Assembly: GCA_964426815.1 (NCBI GenBank)
Contig: CAYRRZ010000020.1
Location: 1 to 18,052 of the forward strand
Direction of reading: 5' to 3'
DNA from: JADZEJ01 sp964426815
GTDB lineage: Bacteria > Patescibacteriota > Patescibacteriia > 2-12-FULL-60-25
Length of the DNA stretch: 18,052 nucleotides
The notes beneath the pieces were generated by a model. That model was not told the origin of the DNA. It did no database searches and saw only the letters and a program-made list of their open reading frames with translations. Position numbers and translations under genes: made by a program. Positions 1 to 6,839 of the stretch are shown here, piece by piece (the stretch's first letter is position 1; each line of letters opens with the position of its first letter).

Positions 1-75
1 GCCGAGGTAGCTCAGTGGTAGAGCGAAGGACTGAAAATCCTTGCGTCGCCAGTTCAATCCTGGCTCTCGGCACCA
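1..75 (+). tRNA. tRNA-Phe (anticodon GAA)
   Basis: A full cloverleaf can be drawn. The acceptor strand GCCGAGG pairs with the 3' strand ending CTCGGC (one G-U pair). The D arm is GCTC/GAGC, the anticodon stem AAGGA/TCCTT encloses loop CTGAAAA with anticodon GAA, and the T loop is TTCAATC. The discriminator A and the CCA end (73-75) are encoded in the DNA. The gene begins at base 1, so its promoter is outside the window. A hairpin terminator follows at 106-130. Confidence 0.95.
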
Positions 76-105
76 TCGAGCTTAGCTCGATACAGCTAAA
101 CAGAG

Positions 106-130
106 ATCCGGCGCTCAGCGTCGGATTTTT
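106..130 (+). terminator. Intrinsic terminator after tRNA-Phe
   Basis: An eight-pair stem (ATCCGGCG with CGTCGGAT, one G-U pair) closes a five-base loop and is followed directly by a T run. It ends the tRNA transcript and insulates the next gene, whose candidate promoter starts at 135. Confidence 0.8.
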
Positions 131-134
131 GTTT

Positions 135-163
135 ATGACAAAAAAATTGTCATCATCTATAGA
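135..163 (+). promoter_or_regulatory. Candidate promoter for the beta-propeller gene, with an inverted repeat over the -35
   Basis: ATGACA (135-140), 17 bases, then TATAGA (158-163) fits a sigma70-type promoter with a start near 170, about 33 bases before the ATG at 203. The -35 is one arm of an inverted repeat: ATGACAA at 135-141 and TTGTCAT at 147-153 with five A between them. This could be an operator. A second possible -10 (TATCAT, 182-187) lies closer to the gene. Confidence 0.5.
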
Positions 164-202
164 CGCTTCTCGTTATTCACGTATCATTCCTTTTATACCT
201 CT

Positions 203-2239
203 ATGAAATCCACCCTTGCACGCATTATCACGTTTTTTGGGATTACCGGATCGAGTTTGGTTATGGGCTCGGTCGCTTTGGCGGCCGCTCAACCAAGTCG
301 CGCACTCACAAGCGGCGCTCCGCAACGTTTTGCTTCCTGTTCGGTTTTGAAAAGCCGTATCATTGCGGCGCGACAAGGCTCGGGCGGATACGGAAATTCT
401 TTGTACGCAAAAAGAGCCATGCCGGTCGCGACAACCAATCTTAGTGCAATGGATGCCGCAGTTTCCATCGGTGCAGCTGAGAGCGGAACCAGCGCGCCAA
501 GTGCTCCTCAAACGGAATACTCAACAACCAATGTGCAAGTCCAGGGAGTTGATGAAGCCGATATCATCAAACAAGACGGTGATTTTGTGTATCACCTCAC
601 GCAAAATCGTCTTGCCATCACACGAGCAAATCCACCAACCGAAGCTCAGCTCAGCTCGATCACAACGTTTGATTCAAATTTCGCAGCGCAAAATTTGTAT
701 ATTGAAGGAAATCGCTTAACGGTAATCGGAAACTCTTGGGACAATGGTCCATCACCTGAGCCGATTCCGATGCTGGGTCGACCGGTTACCTCAAAGATGA
801 TGCCGATTTGGCGCGGGCGAAATACAACGCGGGTTGAAATCTATGACATTTCAAAACGTGATCAAATTAAAAAACTACGAACACTAGAATTCGATGGGAA
901 TATCAGCACTTCGCGTCTTATCAATGGACGGATGTATGTCGTGATGAATAGCTGGTCGAATTGGGAAGATGGTGAGAGTGTGAACTCAGTGAATCTGGTA
1001 CCGAATTACTCAGATAGCGCAACAGGAAACACGCCACGCGCCATGTTGCCTTGTGGCAATGTCGCCTATTTTGATCGTGGTCCAGCCGATTCATTTGTCG
1101 CGATTGCGAGTATTCCGATGAGTGGTAGCGGCGATATTCAGCGCTCGGTCATTTTGGGCTCAAGCGAAACTGTGTATGCAAACCAGGATTCGATTTATGT
1201 GGCGCGTCAGGATTGGAATCAAGTTCGCCCTTGGGTAATCGATAGCCTCAAACAAAGCCAGGCCTCTCAAGAAAAAACACAGATCTATGCCTTTACTCTT
1301 TCAAATGGAGCTGTGCGCTTTCGTGCAAAAACTTCGGTTCCTGGACATTTGTTAAATCAATACAGCTTGGATGAAGATAAAAACATTCTTCGCGTCGCAA
1401 CCACCGATGGTCAGGCTTGGAATTCTGAACGTCCATCGACAAGTGCGGTCTACACCCTCAATGCGACAAAGCTCACGTCGCTCGGTTCGGTAACTGGCAT
1501 TGCGCCGGGTGAACAAATATACAGTACGCGTTTTGCGGGAGATCGACTGTATATGGTTACCTTCAAAAAAATTGATCCCTTTTTCGTGATCGATCTTGCG
1601 GATGCGAACAAGCCGCGCATCATGGGTAAACTGAAAATCCCAGGTTATTCTGACTATCTTCATCCGATGGATGCCACACATGTGATTGGTATTGGGAAGA
1701 ATGCCGTTGATGCACCTGAAACGAGCTTTGCCTGGTATCAAGGATTGAAGCTTGCCGTATTTGATGTGACCAATGTCGAACAACCAAAAGAACTTTGGAA
1801 AACCGAGATCGGTGATCGCGGCAGTGACTCACCTGCCCTCCATGATCCTCATGCCTTTTTGTATGATGCGAAGCGCCAGTTACTTGCTCTGCCTGTAACC
1901 GTGACCACCCTTAGCCCAGAACAAAGAGCACGCAATTCTGGTAGCGAATACGGAGATGTTAGCTTTCAAGGAGCATTTGTCTTTCGTCTGACGATTGAAA
2001 AAGGATTCGAGCTTTTAGGTCGCGTGTCGCACATCGAAGACCAGCAAGCCTATCTCAAGAGTACCCATTGGTTTTCAGATCCGATGCATGCGATTGAACG
2101 CGTCCTCTTGAATCGCGAAACCTTGATCACCGCTTCTCAAAGCCAGTTGCAATTCCATCATGTACCTGACTTGTCCGGATACAAAGCCGTGTCCTATCCA
2201 GAAACACCACAATATCCATCAGACGTCATTCTGTATTAA
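203..2239 (+). CDS. Secreted beta-propeller domain protein
   Basis: A 678-residue exported protein. Residues 1 to about 28 form a signal peptide: basic start, hydrophobic core, and an Ala-rich end around ALAAAQ. After a low-complexity Ser/Ala stretch, residues 109-128 carry TNVQVQGVDEADIIKQDGDF. This block is typical, from memory, of the family of secreted proteins with a C-terminal beta-propeller (Beta_propel, PF09826). The remaining ~540 residues alternate short beta-type segments with Asp/Gly turns, as expected for propeller blades. No catalytic motif is visible. Its role is unknown; binding or scaffolding at the cell surface is a guess. The ATG at 203 is chosen because it starts the signal peptide; there is no Shine-Dalgarno sequence before it. 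The gene is monocistronic, between the tRNA terminator and its own terminator at 2248. Confidence 0.85.
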   Translation: MKSTLARIITFFGITGSSLVMGSVALAAAQPSRALTSGAPQRFASCSVLKSRIIAARQGSGGYGNSLYAKRAMPVATTNLSAMDAAVSIGAAESGTSAPSAPQTEYSTTNVQVQGVDEADIIKQDGDFVYHLTQNRLAITRANPPTEAQLSSITTFDSNFAAQNLYIEGNRLTVIGNSWDNGPSPEPIPMLGRPVTSKMMPIWRGRNTTRVEIYDISKRDQIKKLRTLEFDGNISTSRLINGRMYVVMNSWSNWEDGESVNSVNLVPNYSDSATGNTPRAMLPCGNVAYFDRGPADSFVAIASIPMSGSGDIQRSVILGSSETVYANQDSIYVARQDWNQVRPWVIDSLKQSQASQEKTQIYAFTLSNGAVRFRAKTSVPGHLLNQYSLDEDKNILRVATTDGQAWNSERPSTSAVYTLNATKLTSLGSVTGIAPGEQIYSTRFAGDRLYMVTFKKIDPFFVIDLADANKPRIMGKLKIPGYSDYLHPMDATHVIGIGKNAVDAPETSFAWYQGLKLAVFDVTNVEQPKELWKTEIGDRGSDSPALHDPHAFLYDAKRQLLALPVTVTTLSPEQRARNSGSEYGDVSFQGAFVFRLTIEKGFELLGRVSHIEDQQAYLKSTHWFSDPMHAIERVLLNRETLITASQSQLQFHHVPDLSGYKAVSYPETPQYPSDVILY

Positions 2240-2247
2240 GTCCGCGC

Positions 2248-2279
2248 AAAACCCCTTATGCCTTGCTTAAGGGGTTTTT
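2248..2279 (+). terminator. Intrinsic terminator after the beta-propeller gene
   Basis: AAACCCCTTA pairs with TTAAGGGGTTT around a short loop, followed by a T run. It begins nine bases after the TAA stop. Confidence 0.9.
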
Positions 2280-2292
2280 GAATAGACGCCCA

Positions 2293-2321
2293 TTGACATT
2301 TTTCTATTTTTAAGGCAGCAT
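2293..2321 (+). promoter_or_regulatory. Candidate promoter for the 2369 gene
   Basis: A perfect -35 TTGACA (2293-2298) is followed 17 bases later by CAGCAT (2316-2321), a weak -10 that keeps the second A and the last T. The start would be near 2328, leaving a leader of about 40 bases that holds the ribosome-binding site. The -35 is convincing, the -10 much less so. Confidence 0.45.
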
Positions 2322-2368
2322 CTTCAGACGTTACGACCTTTCAACCTGTAGATACGGAGGAGTTCCAT

Positions 2369-2863
2369 ATGCCACTCATTCTCGGAAGATCCGGTTGTTT
2401 TCATATCGCCGGATGGACGGGTGAAGCTACGCTCGCCGAAGCGAAGAAACTCTCGGAGGACGTGAGCTCATTTCGCGCGAGCATCGCTCGAAATACACCT
2501 GTTCATGGCGTTTGTATCCTGAGCGATTTGACCAAACCACCCGCAAAAGATGCACGCTCCTACATGGATCAAGAGACCAACATTCTACTTGGTCATCTGG
2601 CGACGATAAATTACCTCATCGTAAGCCAGAATCCGTTTCGAAGCGCTGCCTTGATGGCGGTTCTATCCGGTACCTTTCTCATGAAGGGTGTTGGCGGTCG
2701 AATTTCGACCTTCAGGGACATAAACAAGCTCGTACAGCACTTCGAGATAAGTGGCTGTTATCAACTTACAACCAAGACCCTGCTCGGTGGTGAACTTGAT
2801 CGCGTTCTGCGAGAGATGCAGCGCGCCGGTTTATCTCCCCCACCCCACAACCCCTCATCCTGA
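2369..2863 (+). CDS. Small protein of unknown function
   Basis: A 164-residue protein that I do not recognise. It has no signal peptide or membrane segment, so it is probably cytoplasmic. The middle (about residues 45-125) reads as alternating beta strands and helices: a hydrophobic strand ending in SDLT, a helix rich in charged residues, a strand INYLIVSQNP and a hydrophobic helix. This loosely resembles STAS/SpoIIAA-like folds, but no diagnostic motif supports that and I do not claim it. The start is well set by the ribosome-binding site GGAGGAG at 2356-2362. The TGA stop lies inside the terminator hairpin, so the last residues (PPPHNPSS) are encoded by the first arm and the bases before it. 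It is one of the six plus-strand genes with a Shine-Dalgarno sequence. Confidence 0.8.
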   Translation: MPLILGRSGCFHIAGWTGEATLAEAKKLSEDVSSFRASIARNTPVHGVCILSDLTKPPAKDARSYMDQETNILLGHLATINYLIVSQNPFRSAALMAVLSGTFLMKGVGGRISTFRDINKLVQHFEISGCYQLTTKTLLGGELDRVLREMQRAGLSPPPHNPSS

Positions 2864-2878
2864 GGGGCTTTGTTTTTT
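2849..2878 (+). terminator. Terminator overlapping the stop codon of the 2369 gene
   Basis: CCCCTCA (2851-2857) pairs with TGAGGGG (2861-2867) around three bases, followed by a T-rich tract. The TGA at 2861-2863 is part of the right arm, so a terminating ribosome would cover the hairpin. Confidence 0.85.
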
Positions 2879-2886
2879 ATACAAAA

Positions 2887-2910
2887 ATCCTCGAGGCTGT
2901 ACTCGAGGAT
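2887..2910. terminator. Hairpin between convergent genes, likely bidirectional
   Basis: ATCCTCGAG (2887-2895) and CTCGAGGAT (2902-2910) form a nine-pair stem with a six-base loop. T tracts follow it on both strands (TTTTATTCTTTT on plus, TTTTTG on minus). It serves the lipoprotein gene read from the right and backs up the terminator just to its left. Confidence 0.8.
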
Positions 2911-2919
2911 TTTATTCTT

Positions 2920-3519
2920 TTATTCGTCACTCATGCCTTGGTCATCTGATTTGACCTCGGCCTTACCTGGCTTATAGACCAAGGTTGCGAGCGATCCTTT
3001 TGATTCTTCATCAACTGGGAAGGCAAGCAGGGAAAGTTGTGCGGTTCCTTTTTTGTAGTTTCTCGCTTCGCTTTTACCCATGGTCGTGCTGCTGTCTTCG
3101 GTCCAACCCTCTTTCTTTAAGGTGTCGCTATACCAGGTCGCGACTTTTTCAGGATTCATGTCATCAATACCAAGTGTCACCGAGGCTTCTTTGTCACCCG
3201 TGCGACCAAGGCTGACGCTCTTGATTTTTGCGCCCGTCAAAATTGGCAGCTCTTTTGGAAAATCTTCTGGAAGCTTCAAGTCTTCGCCAATGGCGACACT
3301 GTTCCCTGTTTTATTATCCTTGAATTGCCAGTTATTTCCTTCGGAATCCATTTTTACTTTTCCACCGGTCAATGCACCCACAGTTGATTCAGCAACTTTT
3401 TCACCAACCTTTTTTTCTACCTTTTCTTGAATACCCGCTAATGGATTACAGCCAAATCCCATCAATGAAATGGCAGCTGTGGCTGCGATGAGTGGCAAGA
3501 GTGAAGTCTTATTTTGCAT
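2920..3519 (-). CDS. Putative lipoprotein of unknown function
   Basis: A 199-residue exported protein. The N-terminus has a Lys at position 4, a hydrophobic core and LMGFGC, with Cys24 as the likely lipid-attachment site. The box is not ideal because Phe stands at -2. A Lys/Glu-rich helix follows (about residues 29-50). The rest contains KLPEDFPKELPILTGAKI and a later Trp/Tyr segment (ATWYSDTLKKEGW). That architecture is familiar from small uncharacterised lipoproteins, but I cannot name a family. The C-terminus is charged. There is no Shine-Dalgarno sequence. A perfect extended -10 (TGTTATAAT on the minus strand, 3529-3537) sits so close to the ATG that the mRNA would be almost leaderless. 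Confidence 0.75.
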   Translation of the reverse strand: MQNKTSLLPLIAATAAISLMGFGCNPLAGIQEKVEKKVGEKVAESTVGALTGGKVKMDSEGNNWQFKDNKTGNSVAIGEDLKLPEDFPKELPILTGAKIKSVSLGRTGDKEASVTLGIDDMNPEKVATWYSDTLKKEGWTEDSSTTMGKSEARNYKKGTAQLSLLAFPVDEESKGSLATLVYKPGKAEVKSDDQGMSDE

Positions 3520-3528
3520 ATGTTTTGG

Positions 3529-3537
3529 ATTATAACA
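3529..3537 (-). promoter_or_regulatory. Extended -10 promoter for the lipoprotein gene
   Basis: On the minus strand this reads TGTTATAAT, a perfect -10 with the TG extension. There is no -35 match 17 bases upstream. Only nine bases separate the -10 from the ATG at 3519, so the transcript would start at or within about three bases of the start codon. Confidence 0.6.
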
Positions 3538-4269
3538 TTAATCAAATAATTCCTTTCGCAAACGAGCTTTGATATCGATCCCCTCTTCCATTAACAGATT
3601 TTGTACGGCCTCCATAAAACTACGCGAACCGCACATCAAAAACTCCGCTGCCTGCAGATCAGGAACATATTTCAGCAACATGTCTCGATCCAGCCGACGT
3701 GATTCGCCATCCCATTCTTGAGGAGACTCGCGTGTCAGGATAAAGACGGGTTTAAATAAGGAGTGTGTCGCGGCTAGTTCGCGAAATTCATGCGCATATG
3801 CAATCTCATCTTGAATGCGATTTGAATAAAACAGAACTACTGGACGCGGATCTTTTACCGCAACCAGTGAACGAATCATGCTACGAAATGGGGTAAAACC
3901 AACTCCACCTGCAAAAATAACCAAGGGAGCTTGACCTGGTTTTAAGGTGAAGACGCCATATGGCCCCTGAGCTACAACCTCATCACCAACCGCAAGCTTT
4001 TCAAGGCGCTTGGTAAAATCTCCATCGATTTTTACGGCGATCTCAAAAGCTGTCTTAGCTTCATGTGGAGCATTGGAGATTGAATATGCACTCTTCCATA
4101 CCTTTCCTCCGTTTGGATCAGGTAATTCAATCATCACCCATTGCCCAGGGATAAAGTCGAACATTGGCTGTTCATCAGCCGGACAAAAGGTTAATTCAAA
4201 TTGACCTTGGGCAATTGGTTTATTTGAAATAACTCGATAGTTTCGTTTTTGTGGAAGTTGAAATGCCAT
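3538..4269 (-). CDS. FAD/NAD(P)-binding oxidoreductase, ferredoxin-NADP reductase type
   Basis: A 243-residue flavoprotein of the ferredoxin-NADP(+) reductase superfamily, moving electrons between NAD(P)H and an iron-sulfur or flavin partner. Residues 1-110 form the FAD-binding barrel, with FIPGQWV (39-45) and the flavin-binding run KSAYSISN (59-66), matching the family's RxYS. Residues 115-243 form the nucleotide-binding half, with GGVGFTPFRSM (121-131), LFYSN (146-150) and LMCGSRSFM (211-219). The start ATG at 4269 is one base past the ferredoxin stop; the frame stays open further upstream inside the ferredoxin gene, but the chosen start fits the family length. The tight spacing suggests translational coupling, and the ferredoxin is its natural partner. 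No final electron acceptor is encoded nearby. Confidence 0.85.
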   Translation of the reverse strand: MAFQLPQKRNYRVISNKPIAQGQFELTFCPADEQPMFDFIPGQWVMIELPDPNGGKVWKSAYSISNAPHEAKTAFEIAVKIDGDFTKRLEKLAVGDEVVAQGPYGVFTLKPGQAPLVIFAGGVGFTPFRSMIRSLVAVKDPRPVVLFYSNRIQDEIAYAHEFRELAATHSLFKPVFILTRESPQEWDGESRRLDRDMLLKYVPDLQAAEFLMCGSRSFMEAVQNLLMEEGIDIKARLRKELFD

Positions 4270-4270
4270 A

Positions 4271-4540
4271 TCACAACATAATTTCTTCACCAGAATCTTC
4301 AAAAACGCGAATGGCTTGAACCGGACAAGAACGCGCACCCTCTAAGAGAACTTCGCGAACATCCATCAGTGGATTCGAGAGAGACTCGATACATTCACCC
4401 GCATGGTTTCGTTTCGCTAGCTCAGGATCTTCATTCAAGATAAATACCTTTCCTTCTTGGTTTAAGCCGAAGGTCTTGGCCGCAAGCGCAACGCAAGACG
4501 CGGCTCCGATACAGATATCTTGATCAACGTGGATTCGCAT
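4271..4540 (-). CDS. Ferredoxin, [3Fe-4S]-type cysteine pattern
   Basis: An 89-residue single-cluster ferredoxin. The cluster ligands are Cys10 and Cys16 in CIGAASC and Cys72 in SCPVQAI. The position that holds a fourth ligand in [4Fe-4S] ferredoxins is Ala13. That CxxAxxC arrangement is known from actinobacterial ferredoxins (Streptomyces Fd-1 type) that carry a [3Fe-4S] cluster and often serve cytochrome P450s. Cys50 is extra and probably not a ligand. The gene lies 14 bases downstream of the metallopeptidase gene and one base upstream of the reductase gene, so the last two form an electron-transfer pair. GAGG one base before the ATG is too close to be a normal ribosome-binding site. Confidence 0.88.
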   Translation of the reverse strand: MRIHVDQDICIGAASCVALAAKTFGLNQEGKVFILNEDPELAKRNHAGECIESLSNPLMDVREVLLEGARSCPVQAIRVFEDSGEEIML

Positions 4541-4554
4541 GCCTCAACACTACC

Positions 4555-4953
4555 TTATGCAAAATAGGCTTTCAATAGCTCATCTTGGGCAAGCAAGGCA
4601 ACATTCTTTTTATATTGCTTCCAAAAGGTCGGATGGTGAATCTCGCGCACATATCGAAACCAGACTCGTTTGAGACGCGGCGGTGCCTGATGATGCGCTA
4701 GTTCATGGCAAATTACGCGTAAAATGGCATCAATTTGCCGATGCTTCATGGTGCGCGGCGTATAGAGATCGACGGTAATCAATTTTTCACCCAACTTGGT
4801 ATACCCCAAGGCAAGCGAACGCAGCTTCCCCTTGCCTCGCACCCGACGACGAAGCGGTCGCAATTCAAATCCCTCCATTCCTAAAATTTTACAGGAATGT
4901 TGAAAGATGTTTTGCACATGTTGTTCGTGCTGTGGATCGATAATGTCGGACAT
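4555..4953 (-). CDS. SprT/YgjP-like zinc metallopeptidase
   Basis: A 132-residue protein with a zincin motif: HELAH at residues 83-87 (two His ligands and the catalytic Glu), then HHPTFW at 106-111 offering the third His. The HELAH-about 20 residues-HxxxFW layout is that of the YgjP/SprT-like metallopeptidases (DUF45/SprT-like group), small cytosolic enzymes some of which cut DNA-protein crosslinks. The basic stretch RPLRRRVRGKGK (32-43) could touch nucleic acid. The substrate is unknown. There is no Shine-Dalgarno sequence. The gene starts 27 bases after the stop of the upstream reductase gene and is probably co-transcribed with it. Confidence 0.8.
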   Translation of the reverse strand: MSDIIDPQHEQHVQNIFQHSCKILGMEGFELRPLRRRVRGKGKLRSLALGYTKLGEKLITVDLYTPRTMKHRQIDAILRVICHELAHHQAPPRLKRVWFRYVREIHHPTFWKQYKKNVALLAQDELLKAYFA

Positions 4954-4980
4954 GGAGTATTAAGGTGCAAGATGTCTTCT

Positions 4981-5823
4981 TTATTCAGCCTTCAGAGCTG
5001 CGGCGTATTTTTCCATACAGTCGCGAAGAGCGATGTCGATGGGACGCATCTGAATACCAATTTCGGCGAGACGGGTGTTTTGCATGATGTTATTTGAACG
5101 AGCTTTGACGGCGAGCCCCTGTGTCACCAAGTCTTGCTCGGTAATCCACTCATTGGTATGAGCTGGATTCACAAGCTCGGTATACAAAGCCATGAGATCG
5201 CGATGGCGCATACTGCCCGGGTTTACCGCATGAAATATACCTGTTGCCTTTTGGGCAGCAATCCCACGAACAACTTCCATTAAATCATCGATCACGGTTA
5301 CCGAATTCTCGACATCAATAATTTTTGGATAGCTTGCCAATTTGGTAATCAAATTTCGTGAACCCGGCATCGAATCAATCGGCATGCGTAAACGCACGAT
5401 GGCCGTATTCTCCAATTGTGACAAAACTAATTCTGCGGCGTATTTTGTGCGTGAATAAAATGCACTTGGATTTGCGTAATCGGATTCATGCCAACCGCGC
5501 GGATCAGGCGAGGTGCCGTAAAAAATGCATCCCGAAGAAATGTGGGTTAGATGCAAACCAAGATCCTGGCAGACTTCAGCTAAGACCAGGGCCCCTGTTA
5601 CATTCGAACGGAAGGTGGCGACCTTGTTTGATTCGCACCAGTCGACATTTGGCTTACCCGTCTTCCCCGCAAAATTTACGATAACATCGGGATGAAAGGT
5701 TTCAATAGCCTCGCGAACTTCTGCTTCATTTGCGATATTTGCTGTCGACAAAATAGCCCCCGGGGTTGATTCCGCAAAACGCGTTCCGAGATATCCTGGG
5801 CCAAAAACAAGTACATTCTGCAT
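4981..5823 (-). CDS. NRS/ER-like sugar-nucleotide 3,5-epimerase/4-reductase (extended SDR)
   Basis: A 280-residue extended short-chain dehydrogenase. The Rossmann glycine motif is GPGYLG (8-13) and the catalytic YxxxK is Tyr123-Ser-Arg-Thr-Lys127. The run GKTGKPNVDWCESNK (53-67), followed by SSGCIF (96-101) and RLRMPI (144-149), closely recalls the plant NRS/ER (UER1) and mimivirus R780 enzymes. Those convert the UDP- or dTDP-4-keto-6-deoxyhexose to L-rhamnose with one active site. The likely role is therefore the last steps of a deoxysugar pathway for surface glycans. No 4,6-dehydratase is in this window. A general RmlD-like reductase is the alternative. A -10-like TAAGAT (5832-5837) lies eight bases before the ATG, and there is no Shine-Dalgarno sequence. 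Confidence 0.8.
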   Translation of the reverse strand: MQNVLVFGPGYLGTRFAESTPGAILSTANIANEAEVREAIETFHPDVIVNFAGKTGKPNVDWCESNKVATFRSNVTGALVLAEVCQDLGLHLTHISSGCIFYGTSPDPRGWHESDYANPSAFYSRTKYAAELVLSQLENTAIVRLRMPIDSMPGSRNLITKLASYPKIIDVENSVTVIDDLMEVVRGIAAQKATGIFHAVNPGSMRHRDLMALYTELVNPAHTNEWITEQDLVTQGLAVKARSNNIMQNTRLAEIGIQMRPIDIALRDCMEKYAAALKAE

Positions 5824-5831
5824 AGATGTCT

Positions 5832-5837
5832 ATCTTA
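5832..5837 (-). promoter_or_regulatory. -10-like element close to the start of the NRS/ER-like gene
   Basis: The minus strand reads TAAGAT, eight bases before the ATG. Transcription would begin about at the start codon. There is no clear -35, so the call is tentative. Confidence 0.4.
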
Positions 5838-5847
5838 CACAGAACCC

Positions 5848-5879
5848 AGGAAAAACAAAAACGGGCATGAATCCCGTTT
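5848..5879 (-). terminator. Terminator overlapping the stop of the DUF1059 gene
   Basis: AAACGGG (5859-5865) pairs with CCCGTTT (5873-5879) around seven bases. Read on the minus strand the hairpin is followed by TTTGTTTTT. The TAA stop (5878-5880) overlaps the stem. It separates this gene from the reductase gene just downstream. Confidence 0.8.
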
Positions 5880-6099
5880 AAGTGTTTTTTGGAGGCGCTT
5901 CCCAGTCTTTGGCTTGAGCTCCAATTTCTGCCCGTTTTTCAGGTGATTGGAGGTCACGAACATTCCGTCCATGCATACTGACAAAGTGTTTGACCACAGC
6001 GTCGATTGCTTCGTCCGGATTGCGACCCTTCATGACCGCATTACAGTCATTGCCAAAATCGCGGCAATAAATGGCTTTTAGTTGCTTGATTTCTGCCAT
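5878..6099 (-). CDS. DUF1059 family small protein
   Basis: A 73-residue protein. The segment CRDFGNDCN (12-20), then an acidic/hydrophobic helix and KHFVSMHGRN, matches the DUF1059 family pattern as I recall it (CRDFG-x-DC followed by a helix ending near an HG). The two cysteines are six residues apart (Cys12 and Cys19). The function of the family is unknown. There is no signal peptide. It is transcribed divergently from rnhB across 49 bases. No Shine-Dalgarno sequence precedes the ATG; a TATGCA six bases upstream could act as a -10 for a leaderless mRNA. Confidence 0.85.
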   Translation of the reverse strand: MAEIKQLKAIYCRDFGNDCNAVMKGRNPDEAIDAVVKHFVSMHGRNVRDLQSPEKRAEIGAQAKDWEAPPKNT

Positions 6100-6133
6100 A
6101 TCATATGCATAGCGTGCCAGAATTCAGGTTTTT

Positions 6134-6142
6134 TGGCAAGAT
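6134..6142 (+). promoter_or_regulatory. Possible extended -10 for rnhB
   Basis: TGGCAAGAT carries the TG extension and CAAGAT as -10, ending six bases before the ATG at 6149. It would give a leaderless rnhB mRNA. The match to consensus is moderate and there is no -35. Confidence 0.35.
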
Positions 6143-6148
6143 AGAGCA

Positions 6149-6805
6149 ATGATTCTCCCCTCTCTTCGACTTGGACTTGATGAAGCCGGACGCGGCTGTG
6201 TTTTAGGACCGCTCGTTGTTGGTTGTGTCGCAGCGACTACTGCGGATCGTGCTTGGTTTTCACGCAATAAGGTTCGCGATTCAAAATTAGTCCCACCGGA
6301 TGAGCGAATGTGGTTAGCAAAAAAAATTCGTGAACGTTGTTGGTTCAAAACAAGTCATGCTTCTCCAATAGAGATTGATCGCGCCGTGAGAGATCGCTTG
6401 CGAACCTTGAATGGTCTTGAGCGAGAGCAAATGGAATCACTTCTTCAAGCCGCTTGTAGCGCGCATCCAATGCAAACACTCCAGGTCATGATTGATGCAC
6501 CGAGTACAAATCCGATGGCTTTTATTCAAAAAATAAAGCAAGACATTTCATGGCCCGAAACGCATCTGCTGCAGGCAGAGCATCGCGCAGATGCGCGCTA
6601 TCTGGTGGTAGCGGCCGCGTCGATCATTGCGAAACAAGAAAGAGAAGATGCGATCGAGCAATTAAAAAAAGAGTTGGGTGAAGATTTTGGCTGCGGCTAT
6701 CCGCATGATGCGCGTACCATTGAACACCTTTCACACTGTGAACCTCAGGCACCCCATGTACGGTGGACGTGGAGCACGGCGCAACGTACAATTGGACTGC
6801 GTTAA
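6149..6805 (+). CDS. rnhB: Ribonuclease HII, archaeal-type
   Basis: A 218-residue enzyme that cuts the RNA strand of RNA-DNA hybrids and removes ribonucleotides misincorporated into DNA. The catalytic acids are visible: Asp11 and Glu12 in LDEAGRG, Asp116 in MIDAPSTNP and Asp148 in EHRADARY. VRDSK (42-46), AAASIIAKQERE (155-166) and GCGYPHDART (181-190) are family motifs. The EHRADA block and the GYP segment resemble archaeal and eukaryotic RNase HII more than the usual bacterial rnhB. The start gives the normal family N-terminus. There is no Shine-Dalgarno sequence. The next gene begins 34 bases downstream. Confidence 0.93.
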   Translation: MILPSLRLGLDEAGRGCVLGPLVVGCVAATTADRAWFSRNKVRDSKLVPPDERMWLAKKIRERCWFKTSHASPIEIDRAVRDRLRTLNGLEREQMESLLQAACSAHPMQTLQVMIDAPSTNPMAFIQKIKQDISWPETHLLQAEHRADARYLVVAAASIIAKQEREDAIEQLKKELGEDFGCGYPHDARTIEHLSHCEPQAPHVRWTWSTAQRTIGLR

Positions 6806-6839
6806 GTTCGATCGTTCTTTCTCACACAAGGAGTGTGGC

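Noticed and set aside
2369..2863. STAS/SpoIIAA-like assignment for the small protein
   Set aside because: Only a loose strand-helix rhythm supports it; no diagnostic residues are visible.
6678..6839. Upstream extension of the 6840 gene into rnhB
   Set aside because: It is read in a different frame from rnhB over the same bases, while AAGGAG precedes the ATG at 6840.
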